Notes under the pieces: model-generated
Told to the model about the DNA's origin: nothing
The model's database searches: none
What the model saw: only the letters and a program-made list of their open reading frames with translations
Program-made: the position numbers and the translations under genes
Assembly (NCBI GenBank): GCA_027484825.1
Contig: JAIXSE010000018.1
Coordinates: 1 to 64,000, forward strand
DNA length: 64,000 nucleotides
Source: Rubrivivax sp.
GTDB lineage: Bacteria; Pseudomonadota; Gammaproteobacteria; Burkholderiales; Burkholderiaceae_C
Reading direction: 5' to 3'
Shown here: positions 55,271 through 63,242 of the stretch, piece by piece
How the letters are laid out: each line of letters starts with the position of its first letter
How positions within the stretch are numbered: the stretch's first letter is position 1

Positions 55271-55983
55271 TGGATTACGGACATCCCGAACGTGCGGATC
55301 GACTTGCCGCGGAATATGCCGCCGGCTTGCTGCGCGGCGGCGCCCGCCGGCGGTTCGAGCGACTGCTGCCGGCACATCCCGCTTTGGCGGCAGCGACGGC
55401 CCAGTGGACCGACCGCCTGCAACTGCTGGCCGACCGCATTCAGCCGGTGGCCCCGCCGGCCCGTGTGTGGATCAGCATTCAACGCCAGCTCTTCGGCGCG
55501 GCCAATGATGCGCAGGCGCCGTCACCCGCCAACGGGGTGCGGCTGGACGGACAGCGGCAATTGAGGGCGTGGCGGGTCATCGGGTCCACCGCGCTGGCGG
55601 CGTCCCTGGCGCTGGGCTTCGTGGTCCTCCGTCCGGTTGAGCCGCAGGCGCCGATCGTCGTGGTGCTACATGAGACGCCGGAAGGTCTGGCCGTGTCCAG
55701 GACGGGATTTGTGGCCAGCGTGTCGCCGGACGGCGGTGCCCTGGTGCTCAAGCCGCTGGGCCCGATCAAGATCGAAGCCGCGCAGGCGCTGGAGCTGTGG
55801 GCGGTTCCCACCCAGGGCAAGCCGCGGTCGCTGGGCCTGGTGGCCGCTGGCGACACGGCCACCACCGTCATCCGGACCGATCTGCTCAAGGGCACCAAGG
55901 CCTTTGCGGTGAGCCTGGAGCCGGCCGGAGGCTCACCGACGGGTCAGCCGTCCGGGCCGGTGGTGTCGGCCGGGCACGTCTGA
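55270..55983 (+). CDS. Anti-sigma-K factor (RskA-like)
   Basis: 237 residues. The N-terminal zinc-less anti-sigma part (about 1–85) contains RADRLAAEYAAGLLRGGARR and ends near the transmembrane helix (about 101–119, WRVIGSTALAASLALGFVVL). The periplasmic RskA domain (about 125–237) has VVLHETPEGLAVSRTGFVAS and LELWAVPTQGKPRSLGLV. It would hold the sigma factor at the membrane until cleaved by regulated proteolysis. The ATG at 55270 overlaps the sigma stop. Confidence 0.9.
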   Translation: MDYGHPERADRLAAEYAAGLLRGGARRRFERLLPAHPALAAATAQWTDRLQLLADRIQPVAPPARVWISIQRQLFGAANDAQAPSPANGVRLDGQRQLRAWRVIGSTALAASLALGFVVLRPVEPQAPIVVVLHETPEGLAVSRTGFVASVSPDGGALVLKPLGPIKIEAAQALELWAVPTQGKPRSLGLVAAGDTATTVIRTDLLKGTKAFAVSLEPAGGSPTGQPSGPVVSAGHV

Positions 55984-55996
55984 CCCCACGGGGGCT

Positions 55997-56725
55997 TCAA
56001 GCCGCCCGTGGCCGTGCCAGCACCGGCCGCCGGTCCAGGTGGCCGATCCAGTGGTGATACACCGCCCGGGCGGCTGTGCGCAGCCGGGCCAGCCGCTGCG
56101 GCAGGTCCGCCAGGATCTCCTGCTCCGTCTGCACCGTCGGTCCGTGGCATTGCGCCAGCTCGGAGCGCCCTTGGGCGCACCAGGCGCGCAGCCCCGGGTC
56201 GGTGATTTCCAGATGGCTTTGCAGGCCCAGATGCGGCCCCAGCGCAAACCCCTTGTTCAAGCCGTGCACGCCAAACAGGGTCCGTGTGGCTCCGGGCGGC
56301 ATCTGGAAGCTGTCGTGATGCCAGTTGAAGCTGAGCAGCCGCTCCTGGCCGTCGAACAGGTGGCGGGCCGCCGGCGTGATCCACAACTCGCGCCAGCCGA
56401 TGTCCGGCCGCGGATTGCGCTGCACCGCGGCCCCCAGCGTCCGCGCCAGTTGCTGCGCACCGAAGCAGTGTCCCAGCACCGGCCGCTCCAGCCGCAGGGC
56501 ATCCGCCAGCAGCAGCCGCTCACGCGCAATCCAGGGCAGGCGGTCCTGCACCGAATGGTCGCTCCCCAGCACCACCAGGCCGCTGAAGTCGGCGGCGTAG
56601 GCGGGGGGACGGTCTCCCAGGTCGGGACGCAGCAGTTCCACGTCCAGGCCATGCTCACGCAGGCATTGCAGCAGGTAGCCGGGACCCTGGGCGGGTTCGT
56701 GCTGGAGGATAAGCACCGGTCTCAT
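55997..56725 (-). CDS. Class I glutamine amidotransferase-like protein
   Basis: 242 residues with the GuaA-like amidotransferase fold. The nucleophile is the Cys in RPVLGHCFGAQQLARTLGAA, and HHDSF and HLEITD provide the usual following segments, the second carrying a candidate catalytic His (LQSHLEIT). N-terminal VLILQHEPAQGPGYLLQCLR matches the stand-alone family found next to no synthetase. It probably hydrolyses a gamma-glutamyl or similar amide, but the substrate is unknown. Confidence 0.82.
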   Translation of the reverse strand: MRPVLILQHEPAQGPGYLLQCLREHGLDVELLRPDLGDRPPAYAADFSGLVVLGSDHSVQDRLPWIARERLLLADALRLERPVLGHCFGAQQLARTLGAAVQRNPRPDIGWRELWITPAARHLFDGQERLLSFNWHHDSFQMPPGATRTLFGVHGLNKGFALGPHLGLQSHLEITDPGLRAWCAQGRSELAQCHGPTVQTEQEILADLPQRLARLRTAARAVYHHWIGHLDRRPVLARPRAA

Positions 56726-56868
56726 GAAGGGGGCGTCCTGAAGACGCTGTGGTGACGATGCCCGCAGGGTAGAAAAACGGCTGTCCAGACGGTGGCAAGA
56801 GCGGGGCGGGCGGTGTCAAGAAATCATCAAGACAGCGGCCCGGCCGGCGCGATGAGAAAATGCGCCGC

Positions 56869-57351
56869 ATGAACCCGCCCCGCGTCCGCATCCAGACCGA
56901 AGACTTTGACCTCAGCGCCGAAACCCTGTCCTTGCGGGCCGATGACGGCGGCGTGGGGGCGGTGGTGAGTTTTGTCGGGACGGTGCGGGATGCTGCGGAC
57001 GGCAGTCCGGTCACGCTGATGGAGCTCGAACACTATCCGGGCATGACCGAGGCCTCGATCGAGGCGATGGTGGACGAAGCCTTCCGGCGCTTCGACATCC
57101 TCGGGGCCCGGGTCATCCACCGGGTGGGTCCCCTGGCGGCGCGCGCGCAGATCGTGCTGGTGCTGGTCAGCTCCCGCCATCGCGGCCAGGCCTTCCAGGC
57201 GTGTGAGTTCCTGATGGACTATCTCAAGACCCAGGCGCCGTTCTGGAAGAAAGAACACGGGCCGCAAGGGGCCCATTGGGTGGATGCCCGCGTCACCGAC
57301 GACGAGGCGCTGGCGCGCTGGGGCATCACGACGCCGGCGAACGGCGGCTGA
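56869..57351 (+). CDS. moaE: Molybdopterin synthase catalytic subunit MoaE
   Basis: 160-residue large subunit of molybdopterin synthase, which converts cPMP to molybdopterin using MoaD thiocarboxylate. Conserved segments are GAVVSFVGTVRDAADG, ELEHYPGMTEASIEAM, IHRVGPLAARAQIVLVLVSS and YLKTQAPFWKKEHGPQGAHW, with the catalytic Lys pair. The ATG at 56869 gives the typical start; an ATG 9 bp earlier is possible. No other moa gene adjoins it. It would serve molybdoenzymes such as the xanthine dehydrogenase-family protein at the right edge. Confidence 0.94.
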   Translation: MNPPRVRIQTEDFDLSAETLSLRADDGGVGAVVSFVGTVRDAADGSPVTLMELEHYPGMTEASIEAMVDEAFRRFDILGARVIHRVGPLAARAQIVLVLVSSRHRGQAFQACEFLMDYLKTQAPFWKKEHGPQGAHWVDARVTDDEALARWGITTPANGG

Positions 57352-57376
57352 ACCGCTGTTCCTGGACGGTTCAGGC

Positions 57377-57676
57377 TTAAGCGCCGAAGACGCCCGCCTG
57401 CCCCATCGACAGCAGCACCCCCGCCGCCAGGGCGGCGATCCACAGACGCATCGGTGCCGGTTCCGTTCGCGGGCGGCGCTGCTGGTGCCGGTGGCCCAGG
57501 AAACAGGCCACTGCAGCGGCCCCAGCCACCAGGAAGACCAGCGCGAAGCCCAGACCCTCCACGCTGCGACCGTGGTGAATCGCCATAGCCAGGACAACCT
57601 GACCCAGCATCAGTCCGGCCACCCCCGAAGCGGCGGTGGAGGACAGGGCGGACATGGTGGCAGAAGACTTGCTCAT
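57377..57676 (-). CDS. Small membrane protein of unknown function
   Basis: 99 residues with three predicted transmembrane helices: about 14–31 (AASGVAGLMLGQVVLAMAIH), 39–58 (GFALVFLVAGAAAVACFLGH) and 77–95 (LWIAALAAGVLLSMGQAGVF). The ATG at 57676 follows GGAGTCC. No family is recognised. It lies on the opposite strand to its neighbours, divergent from pepA. Confidence 0.65.
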   Translation of the reverse strand: MSKSSATMSALSSTAASGVAGLMLGQVVLAMAIHHGRSVEGLGFALVFLVAGAAAVACFLGHRHQQRRPRTEPAPMRLWIAALAAGVLLSMGQAGVFGA

Positions 57677-57984
57677 GACCAGGGACTCCAAGGGCACAAC
57701 GACAACGAAAGAATTGTGGTGGGACCCCTGGACTTTCATGACGTGGAAAACGCAGAGAAGTCCGCAGTAATTGGCAACGCGCCGGTTTTCAGATCGTGTT
57801 GTGGAGACGCCAATTCGATCCCCCGTGAATGCGGGGTCAACCATAGAAACGCTTGGTCCGTAGTCCCCCCTGGAGGTGACAACTGGCTCATCACTGTGGG
57901 TGGGCGCACAGACGTGAATTCCTCACGGTGGCGAAATGCCCTTGGTCCGCGAGGTGCGGACATCTTTATATCGGAGCAACCACC
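57677..57984. other. 308-bp noncoding stretch upstream of the PEP-CTERM gene
   Basis: No gene is seen. It should hold the divergent promoters of the small membrane protein and the PEP-CTERM gene. I looked for a sigma-54 GG-N10-GC site because PepA-type genes can depend on RpoN, and found only near misses, for example TTGGCA with GT in place of GC around 57770-57785. Confidence 0.5.
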
Positions 57985-58773
57985 ATGACCCTGCCTTTGC
58001 TCTCCCGGAAGTCTCCGGCGTTCCAGCGTACCCTGCTGGCTCTCGCCCTGGCTGCCGCTAGCGCCAGTGCTTCTGCACTTCCTTCCTTCACCTGGGACCC
58101 GTCCAAAGCCGGTCTGAACGGTGATGCCTTCACCGCCGACAACCTGCTGATCTCGAACTACTCGACGATCAACTTCACGGGTACCAACTCCTTCACGGAA
58201 GAAGGTTACCTGGCGGTCAGCGCTGCTCAGCTCGGCGGCAGCTCTGTACTGCCCTCTGGCCTGAACAGCGACTACGGCCTGTACATCAAGTTCAGCGGCA
58301 CCGGCACCATCAGCGCCGGCAACCCGGCCACCACGGTGACCCTGGGCCAACTGACCTCGCTGACTTACACGCTGTACGGCTTCAACGGCACCTCGAACTA
58401 CACCTTCGACGGCACCAAGTGGAATGAGTCCGCCTCCGGCGAAGTGGCCCTGGCTTCGGGCAACCTGAACTGGGGCAACGTGGCCACCGTGCCCGCTGGC
58501 AACGGTTCGTTCAACCCGTCGGCCAACGCCGGCCTGAACATCAACTGGCTGGTGGACGGCTTCTCGAGCCCCACCTACCTGCTGGGCCTGACCTCGTTCT
58601 CCAACACCACGTCGCAAGTGACGGTCACCCCGACCGGCTTTGTGATCAGCCAAGGTGGCGGTTCGATCAACTTCGCTTCGCCGGTGCCGGAACCCGCCAG
58701 CTACGCCATGCTGCTCAGCGGCCTGGCTGCTGTGGGCTTCGTGGCCCGTCGTCGCAGCCGCGGCGAGAAGTGA
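57985..58773 (+). CDS. pepA: Flocculation-associated PEP-CTERM protein, PepA-like
   Basis: 262 residues. A signal peptide (1–31, ending SASA) is followed by SFTWDPSKAGLNGDAFTADN and ISNYSTINFTGTNSFTEEGY, the pattern of PepA proteins of floc-forming betaproteobacteria. The C-terminal sorting tag is VPEPASYAMLLSGLAAVGFV followed by ARRRSR, to be cut by an exosortase encoded elsewhere. The protein is rich in Ser/Thr/Asn, consistent with glycosylation and surface export with exopolysaccharide. The ATG at 57985 follows GGAG. No exosortase or EPS gene lies in the window. Confidence 0.9.
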   Translation: MTLPLLSRKSPAFQRTLLALALAAASASASALPSFTWDPSKAGLNGDAFTADNLLISNYSTINFTGTNSFTEEGYLAVSAAQLGGSSVLPSGLNSDYGLYIKFSGTGTISAGNPATTVTLGQLTSLTYTLYGFNGTSNYTFDGTKWNESASGEVALASGNLNWGNVATVPAGNGSFNPSANAGLNINWLVDGFSSPTYLLGLTSFSNTTSQVTVTPTGFVISQGGGSINFASPVPEPASYAMLLSGLAAVGFVARRRSRGEK

Positions 58774-58873
58774 TGTGACGGCGACCACCGGCGCTTCGGC
58801 GTCGGCGGTTGCCGGGCTGGAATGGGGCCTCTTCGGAGGACTTGTTCAAGCCCAGAAAAAAAGCCCATGAAAA

Positions 58874-58888
58874 GCCCCGTGACGGGGC
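58874..58888. terminator. Hairpin between the convergent pepA and crp/fnr-type genes
   Basis: GCCCCG-TGA-CGGGGC, followed on the minus strand by TTTTC and then, after a second possible stem, a run of seven T. It lies in the 263-bp space between the two converging genes and can serve either direction, better for the minus-strand gene. Confidence 0.65.
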
Positions 58889-59036
58889 CTTCCTGGGCCG
58901 ATGTGAGTGGAATGTGTGAAGGACCGCGGACGTTGCTCAGGCACCGGCCGTTTTCTTGCCACGCATTCATGACCGCGGCCGCGTGGCTGCAGTCATTGTG
59001 AAAACGGGTTTGTTGAAGTGACGGCGTGGTGCCGTC

Positions 59037-59825
59037 TCAGGCTTGGACAGCAACTGGCGCGAAGGCGGCAGAGGTGGTCGCGTGAGTTTCAGTCACAGCT
59101 TGAGGCAGCAGCCGCTGGAAGTCCGGCTTCAGCAGGGCATAGCATTCACAAGCCCGTGCTTCCAGCCCCGGCCGATCCAGGACCGCGATATGACCTCGCG
59201 TGTACCGGATCAGGCCGGCGGCCTGGAGGCGTTGTGCCGCTTCGGTCACCCCTTCGCGACGCACCCCCAGCATGTTGGCAATCAGCTCCTGCGTGACAGA
59301 GAGTTCCTGATGGCCATGCTGACGATCCAGCACCTGCAGCAGCCAGCGGCACAGTTGACGCTCCAGCGAGTGATGACGGTTGCACACCGCCGTCTGCGCC
59401 ATTTGCGTCATTTGCGACTGCACATACCGCAGGACCGTATGCGTGACGAGACCGCCGCGCAAAAACTCATCCTTCAGCACATTGACGCGCAGCCGATAGG
59501 CCAGGCCTGCCCGCTGCACGACGGCACGGGAGCCCGGCGATTCGCCGCCCAGCAGCGACGACACACCCACCAGGCCCTCCGGGCCGATCATCGCCACTTG
59601 TGATGAGGCGCCGGAATGCGTCGTGTAGATCAGCGACACGATCGAGCTGGCGGGGAAAAAGACATGAGGGGAGGGGGCGCCTGCTTCGAACAGGACGCGA
59701 CCCTTGAGCAGTTCCACCGCTTCAAGATGGGGCAATACGCGAGCGAGTTCCTCCTGCGGCCATTGGGCCAGGAGATAGTTGCCACGGGGGACCGTGCCAC
59801 TAATTGTTGTAGAGGACATGACCAT
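59037..59825 (-). CDS. Crp/Fnr-family transcriptional regulator
   Basis: 262 residues from the ATG 59825, which has GGAG at 7 bp; a second ATG two codons later is also possible. The cyclic-nucleotide-binding-like domain (about 20–130) contains LKGRVLFEAGAPSPHVFFPA and GPEGLVGVSSLLGGESPGS. The winged helix (about 165–235) has LSVTQELIANMLGVRREGVT. It lacks the N-terminal cysteine cluster of FNR, so oxygen sensing by Fe-S is unlikely, and no clear cAMP-contact Arg is seen. Effector and targets unknown. Confidence 0.88.
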   Translation of the reverse strand: MVMSSTTISGTVPRGNYLLAQWPQEELARVLPHLEAVELLKGRVLFEAGAPSPHVFFPASSIVSLIYTTHSGASSQVAMIGPEGLVGVSSLLGGESPGSRAVVQRAGLAYRLRVNVLKDEFLRGGLVTHTVLRYVQSQMTQMAQTAVCNRHHSLERQLCRWLLQVLDRQHGHQELSVTQELIANMLGVRREGVTEAAQRLQAAGLIRYTRGHIAVLDRPGLEARACECYALLKPDFQRLLPQAVTETHATTSAAFAPVAVQA

Positions 59826-60174
59826 GAATTCGCTCCAACGTGTTCCAAGGAAGAGCAGTGGCAAACCGCGTGCCCAATCCGAGGGACGAGAGATTTCATT
59901 GGTGTCCAACTTCAAGAAAGTTGAACCGCAATCTGGCACGAGCGTCTGATAGCAACTCACGTGCCCGGTGTCGCACAGGCGATCAACCGCACTGCAGGTG
60001 TGCAGCGGACCGCAGAAGTGTCCTGCAAGCTGGACACACTGCGTGCAACCGATTGCAATTTCATGGCAATGGCCCAATTCCCCCTCCCGGGGGATGGATC
60101 CTCGATGGAATCAGGGCTTTGCGATGTTTCGAATGAACATACCGCTACGTCCGAAACACATCCAGGGGCGACGG
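59826..60174. other. 349-bp noncoding stretch between crp/fnr-type and response-regulator genes
   Basis: No gene is seen. Two small inverted repeats may be regulatory: CAACTT-N5-AAGTTG (59907-59923), about 80 bp before the Crp/Fnr gene, and TGCAA-N4-TTGCA (60044-60057). Promoters for the leftward Crp/Fnr gene must lie here; the response regulator ends at 60175, so its 3' end also falls here. No terminator was found. Confidence 0.5.
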
Positions 60175-60864
60175 TCAGGCCCGCACTTCCAGCACATAAC
60201 CCATGCCGCGCACGGTATGGACCAGCGGCGTGTCAAAGGGCAGATCCAGCTTGGTCCGAAGCCGCCGCACCGCCACTTCCACCACATTGGTCTCGCTGTC
60301 GAAATTCATGTCCCAGACCTGCTCGGCCAGCTCCGTGCGTGACAGCACCTCGCCCTGGCGCCGCAGCAGCAGCGTCAGCAGGCTGAATTCCTTGGCGGTG
60401 AGGTCCAGCCGCTGGCCCTGGCGCTGCGCCTTGCGACGCAGCAGGTCCAGTTCCAGATCCCCCAGCTTGAGGACGGTCGCATCGCCGCCATGCGACCCCT
60501 GGCTGCGGCGCATCAGCCCATGCAGCCGCGCCACCAGTTCCGAGAAGGCAAAGGGCTTGACCAGATAGTCGTCCGCCCCGGATTGCAGTCCTTTGACCCG
60601 GTCTTCCACATCTCCGCGCGCGGTGAGCATGAGCACCGGCAGCGATTGCGTCCGCTTGTGCTGGCGCAATGCCGCCAGCACGGCCAGGCCGTCCAGCCCG
60701 GGCAGCATGCCGTCCAGCACCATCAGGTCGTATTGGCCCTCACAGGCCTGATGCAGACCCTGCAGTCCATCATTCGCCACGTCGACAATGAATCCTTCCT
60801 GCGTCAGACCATGGCGCAGGTAGTCGGCCAATTTGATTTCGTCTTCCACCAGCAAGAGCTTCAT
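60175..60864 (-). CDS. OmpR-family response regulator (CusR/CopR/heavy-metal type)
   Basis: 229 residues. Receiver domain opens MKLLLVEDEIKLADYLRHGL, with phospho-Asp in YDLMVLDGMLPGLDGLAVL and switch Lys in DDYLVKPFAFSELVARL. The winged helix has KEFSLLTLLLRRQGEVLSRT and NVVEVAVRRLRTKLD, ending VRGMGYVLEVR, close to CusR/IrlR regulators. The ATG at 60864 was chosen from that alignment; an upstream in-frame ATG has no ribosome-binding site. No classical kinase partner is adjacent; only the divergent hybrid kinase is near. Confidence 0.93.
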   Translation of the reverse strand: MKLLLVEDEIKLADYLRHGLTQEGFIVDVANDGLQGLHQACEGQYDLMVLDGMLPGLDGLAVLAALRQHKRTQSLPVLMLTARGDVEDRVKGLQSGADDYLVKPFAFSELVARLHGLMRRSQGSHGGDATVLKLGDLELDLLRRKAQRQGQRLDLTAKEFSLLTLLLRRQGEVLSRTELAEQVWDMNFDSETNVVEVAVRRLRTKLDLPFDTPLVHTVRGMGYVLEVRA

Positions 60865-60952
60865 GGCTTGCATTCTGCACAAACGACTGCTGACATTGGC
60901 TTACCGTTTTGTCATCTCGACCGGGGCGATTCACGACCACTAGAATCCGCCG

Positions 60953-63238
60953 ATGCCCTCCGCCGCTGCAGCAGCCACTGCCCCACCCTTGAGGTCCAGT
61001 TCCATCAGCGGCAAGTTGAAGGCCATGGTGTGGCTCATGGTCTTGCCCACGCTGCTGCTCTCCATGATGGCGGGCGTGGCGGTGTTCCAGACCGAGCAGC
61101 GCGCGGCCATCAATGCCGCCATGGAAACGGCCGAGGCGCTGAGCCTGGTCACCGACCGCGAAATGGCCGTGCGCTCCGCCATGCTGCAGGCCCTGAGCAT
61201 CTCGCCGAGTCTGGCGGAAGGTCGTCTGGACCAATTCCATGCGGAAGCCCGTCGATTGGTCGCCGGCTCGTCCAGCACGATCGCATTGACCCGCGCGGAT
61301 GGGCAGCAAATGGTCAACACCCGGGTGGACTGGGGCCAGGCGCTGCCCACCACCTCGATCTTTCGGCCCGATACCCGGCCGCAGCGGCCCTTGATCGTGT
61401 CCGACCTCTATACCGGGCCGCATGACAAGCGACTGAGCTTTGCCGTACGGGTGCCGGTGACGGTGGCCGGGCAGCCGATGAAGCTGGGACTGGGCAGTCC
61501 GGTGACGGATTTGCAGCAGATCTTCCGTCAGCAGCCGCTGCCCAATGGCTGGTTGGGTGTGGTGCTGGACAGCCAGGGCTATGTCGCAGCCCGTACGCTG
61601 GACCCCGACAAGCGCGCTGGCCAGCGCGCCAGCCCCGCGATGTTGGACGCCATGGCCAAGTCCGACCGCGGCGTGGTGGAAACCAAGACGCTGGACGGCG
61701 TGCCCGTCTTCACCGTCTTTGCCCGTGCCCCGGACTCCGGCTGGCTGGTGCTGATCGGCCTGAGCCGTGAGCAACTGGCGCACACCGCCTGGATGGCCTT
61801 TGGCGTCACGCTGTGCGTGTCCTTCATTTTCATTGTGGTGGCCACGCTGGTGGCGCGACGCATCGGCGGCTCCATCGTGCATCCGCTGCACGGGTTGCGA
61901 AATGATGCGCTGGCGCTGGGCGCCGGGGAGCGGGTGCAGGCCACGGCCAGCGGCCTGGAGGATGTGGACATCGTGCAGCGAGCGCTGGTGAAGGCCAGCG
62001 AGGAGCGCAGCGGCCATGACCAGCGCATGCGGGCCGAGATTGAAGCGGCCGTCGCCCAGGCCCGGCAGGCGCAGGAAGCGGCCTTGCGCAGCCAGAAGCT
62101 GGAAGCGCTGGGCCGCTTGACCGGCGGGATTGCCCACGATTTCAACAATCTGCTGCAGACGATGACGACCGGGTTGCAGCTCGCCCGCAAGCTCAGTGCG
62201 GACCCGCGGGCGGACCAGGCGCTGGCCGCCTGTCAGCGGGCCACCGGCAAGGCCTCGCAGCTGACACGTCAGTTGCTGGCCTTTGGCCGACAGCAGGTGG
62301 GGCATGAATCGGTGCTGGATCTGCGGCAACAGTTGCCGGAGCTGATGGAGCTGGTGCGCGGCGCCGTGGGCAGTTCCATCGAGAGCCAGCTGGAGATGGA
62401 GGACGGTGTCTGGCCGGTGCGGACCGACCCGGTGCAACTCGAGCTGGCCATCCTGAACCTGGCGCTGAATGCCCGGGACGCGCTGCACGGTCGCGGCCGA
62501 CTGACGATTCGCGCCGCCAATCGCCAGGTTGCGGCGGGTGACGTGAGCGATCTTCTGCCTGGGGACTATGTCTGCATCACCGTCATCGACGATGGCGACG
62601 GCATGACGCCGGACCAGATGGCCCATGCCTTCGAGCCCTTCTTCACCACCAAGCCAGTGGGGCAGGGCACAGGTCTTGGCTTGGCGCAGGTCTATGCGCT
62701 GGCCCGCGCCACGGGCGGCACGGCCACGCTCAACAGCAAGATCGGCCTGGGCACGGAGGTGGTGCTGTGGCTGCCGCGTTCGCTGGGACGGACCCGGTCG
62801 CTCGAGGCCCAGAGGCCGGTCAGCGGGCAGCGCTATGTCGGCACGGTGCTGCTGGTGGAAGACGATGCCTCGGTGCGGGAACTCACCGCCCAGGCGCTGG
62901 AGGACCTGGGCTTCGGCGTGGTGACGGCACCCACTGCCGATCACGCCCTGGACCTGCTGCGCGGCGGCGCCAAGGTGGACGTGGTGCTGTCGGACATCGT
63001 GATGCCCGGCACCCGCAGCGGGGTGGACCTGGCCCGCACGCTCAAGGTGCTCAAGCCGACGCTGCCGGTGGTGCTGGCCAGCGGCCACCCGGTGCGCATC
63101 GAGGAGGCGCCGGATGTGCCGCTGGTGGCCAAACCCTATGACACCGACCAGGTGGCCGCCCAACTGGCCGCCGCCATGGACCTGGCCCGCAGCAGCCTGC
63201 CGCCGACCGGGGCCGCGACCACGGCAGCGGCGGACTGA
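60953..63238 (+). CDS. Hybrid sensor histidine kinase with C-terminal receiver
   Basis: 761 residues. Two transmembrane helices (about 23–43 and 281–303) enclose a periplasmic sensor domain of dCache type (about 45–280). After a HAMP-like stretch comes HisKA with LGRLTGGIAHDFNNLLQTMT (phospho-His near 394), and an ATPase domain with NLALNARDAL, DDGDGMTPDQ and GTGLGLAQVYALARATGG. The receiver (about 635–745) has LLVEDDASVRELTAQALEDL and phospho-Asp in VVLSDIVMPGTRSGVDLA. No output domain is fused, so the signal must pass to another protein. It diverges from the response regulator with 88 bp between. Confidence 0.92.
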   Translation: MPSAAAAATAPPLRSSSISGKLKAMVWLMVLPTLLLSMMAGVAVFQTEQRAAINAAMETAEALSLVTDREMAVRSAMLQALSISPSLAEGRLDQFHAEARRLVAGSSSTIALTRADGQQMVNTRVDWGQALPTTSIFRPDTRPQRPLIVSDLYTGPHDKRLSFAVRVPVTVAGQPMKLGLGSPVTDLQQIFRQQPLPNGWLGVVLDSQGYVAARTLDPDKRAGQRASPAMLDAMAKSDRGVVETKTLDGVPVFTVFARAPDSGWLVLIGLSREQLAHTAWMAFGVTLCVSFIFIVVATLVARRIGGSIVHPLHGLRNDALALGAGERVQATASGLEDVDIVQRALVKASEERSGHDQRMRAEIEAAVAQARQAQEAALRSQKLEALGRLTGGIAHDFNNLLQTMTTGLQLARKLSADPRADQALAACQRATGKASQLTRQLLAFGRQQVGHESVLDLRQQLPELMELVRGAVGSSIESQLEMEDGVWPVRTDPVQLELAILNLALNARDALHGRGRLTIRAANRQVAAGDVSDLLPGDYVCITVIDDGDGMTPDQMAHAFEPFFTTKPVGQGTGLGLAQVYALARATGGTATLNSKIGLGTEVVLWLPRSLGRTRSLEAQRPVSGQRYVGTVLLVEDDASVRELTAQALEDLGFGVVTAPTADHALDLLRGGAKVDVVLSDIVMPGTRSGVDLARTLKVLKPTLPVVLASGHPVRIEEAPDVPLVAKPYDTDQVAAQLAAAMDLARSSLPPTGAATTAAAD

Positions 63239-63242
63239 AGGC

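Noticed and set aside
57760-57800. Possible sigma-54 promoter upstream of pepA
   Set aside because: The -24-like GG lacks a GC at the correct 10-bp spacing; only GT is found.
60770-63163. A 797-codon minus-strand open frame opposite the hybrid kinase
   Set aside because: Composition bias only; the kinase on the plus strand has all expected motifs.
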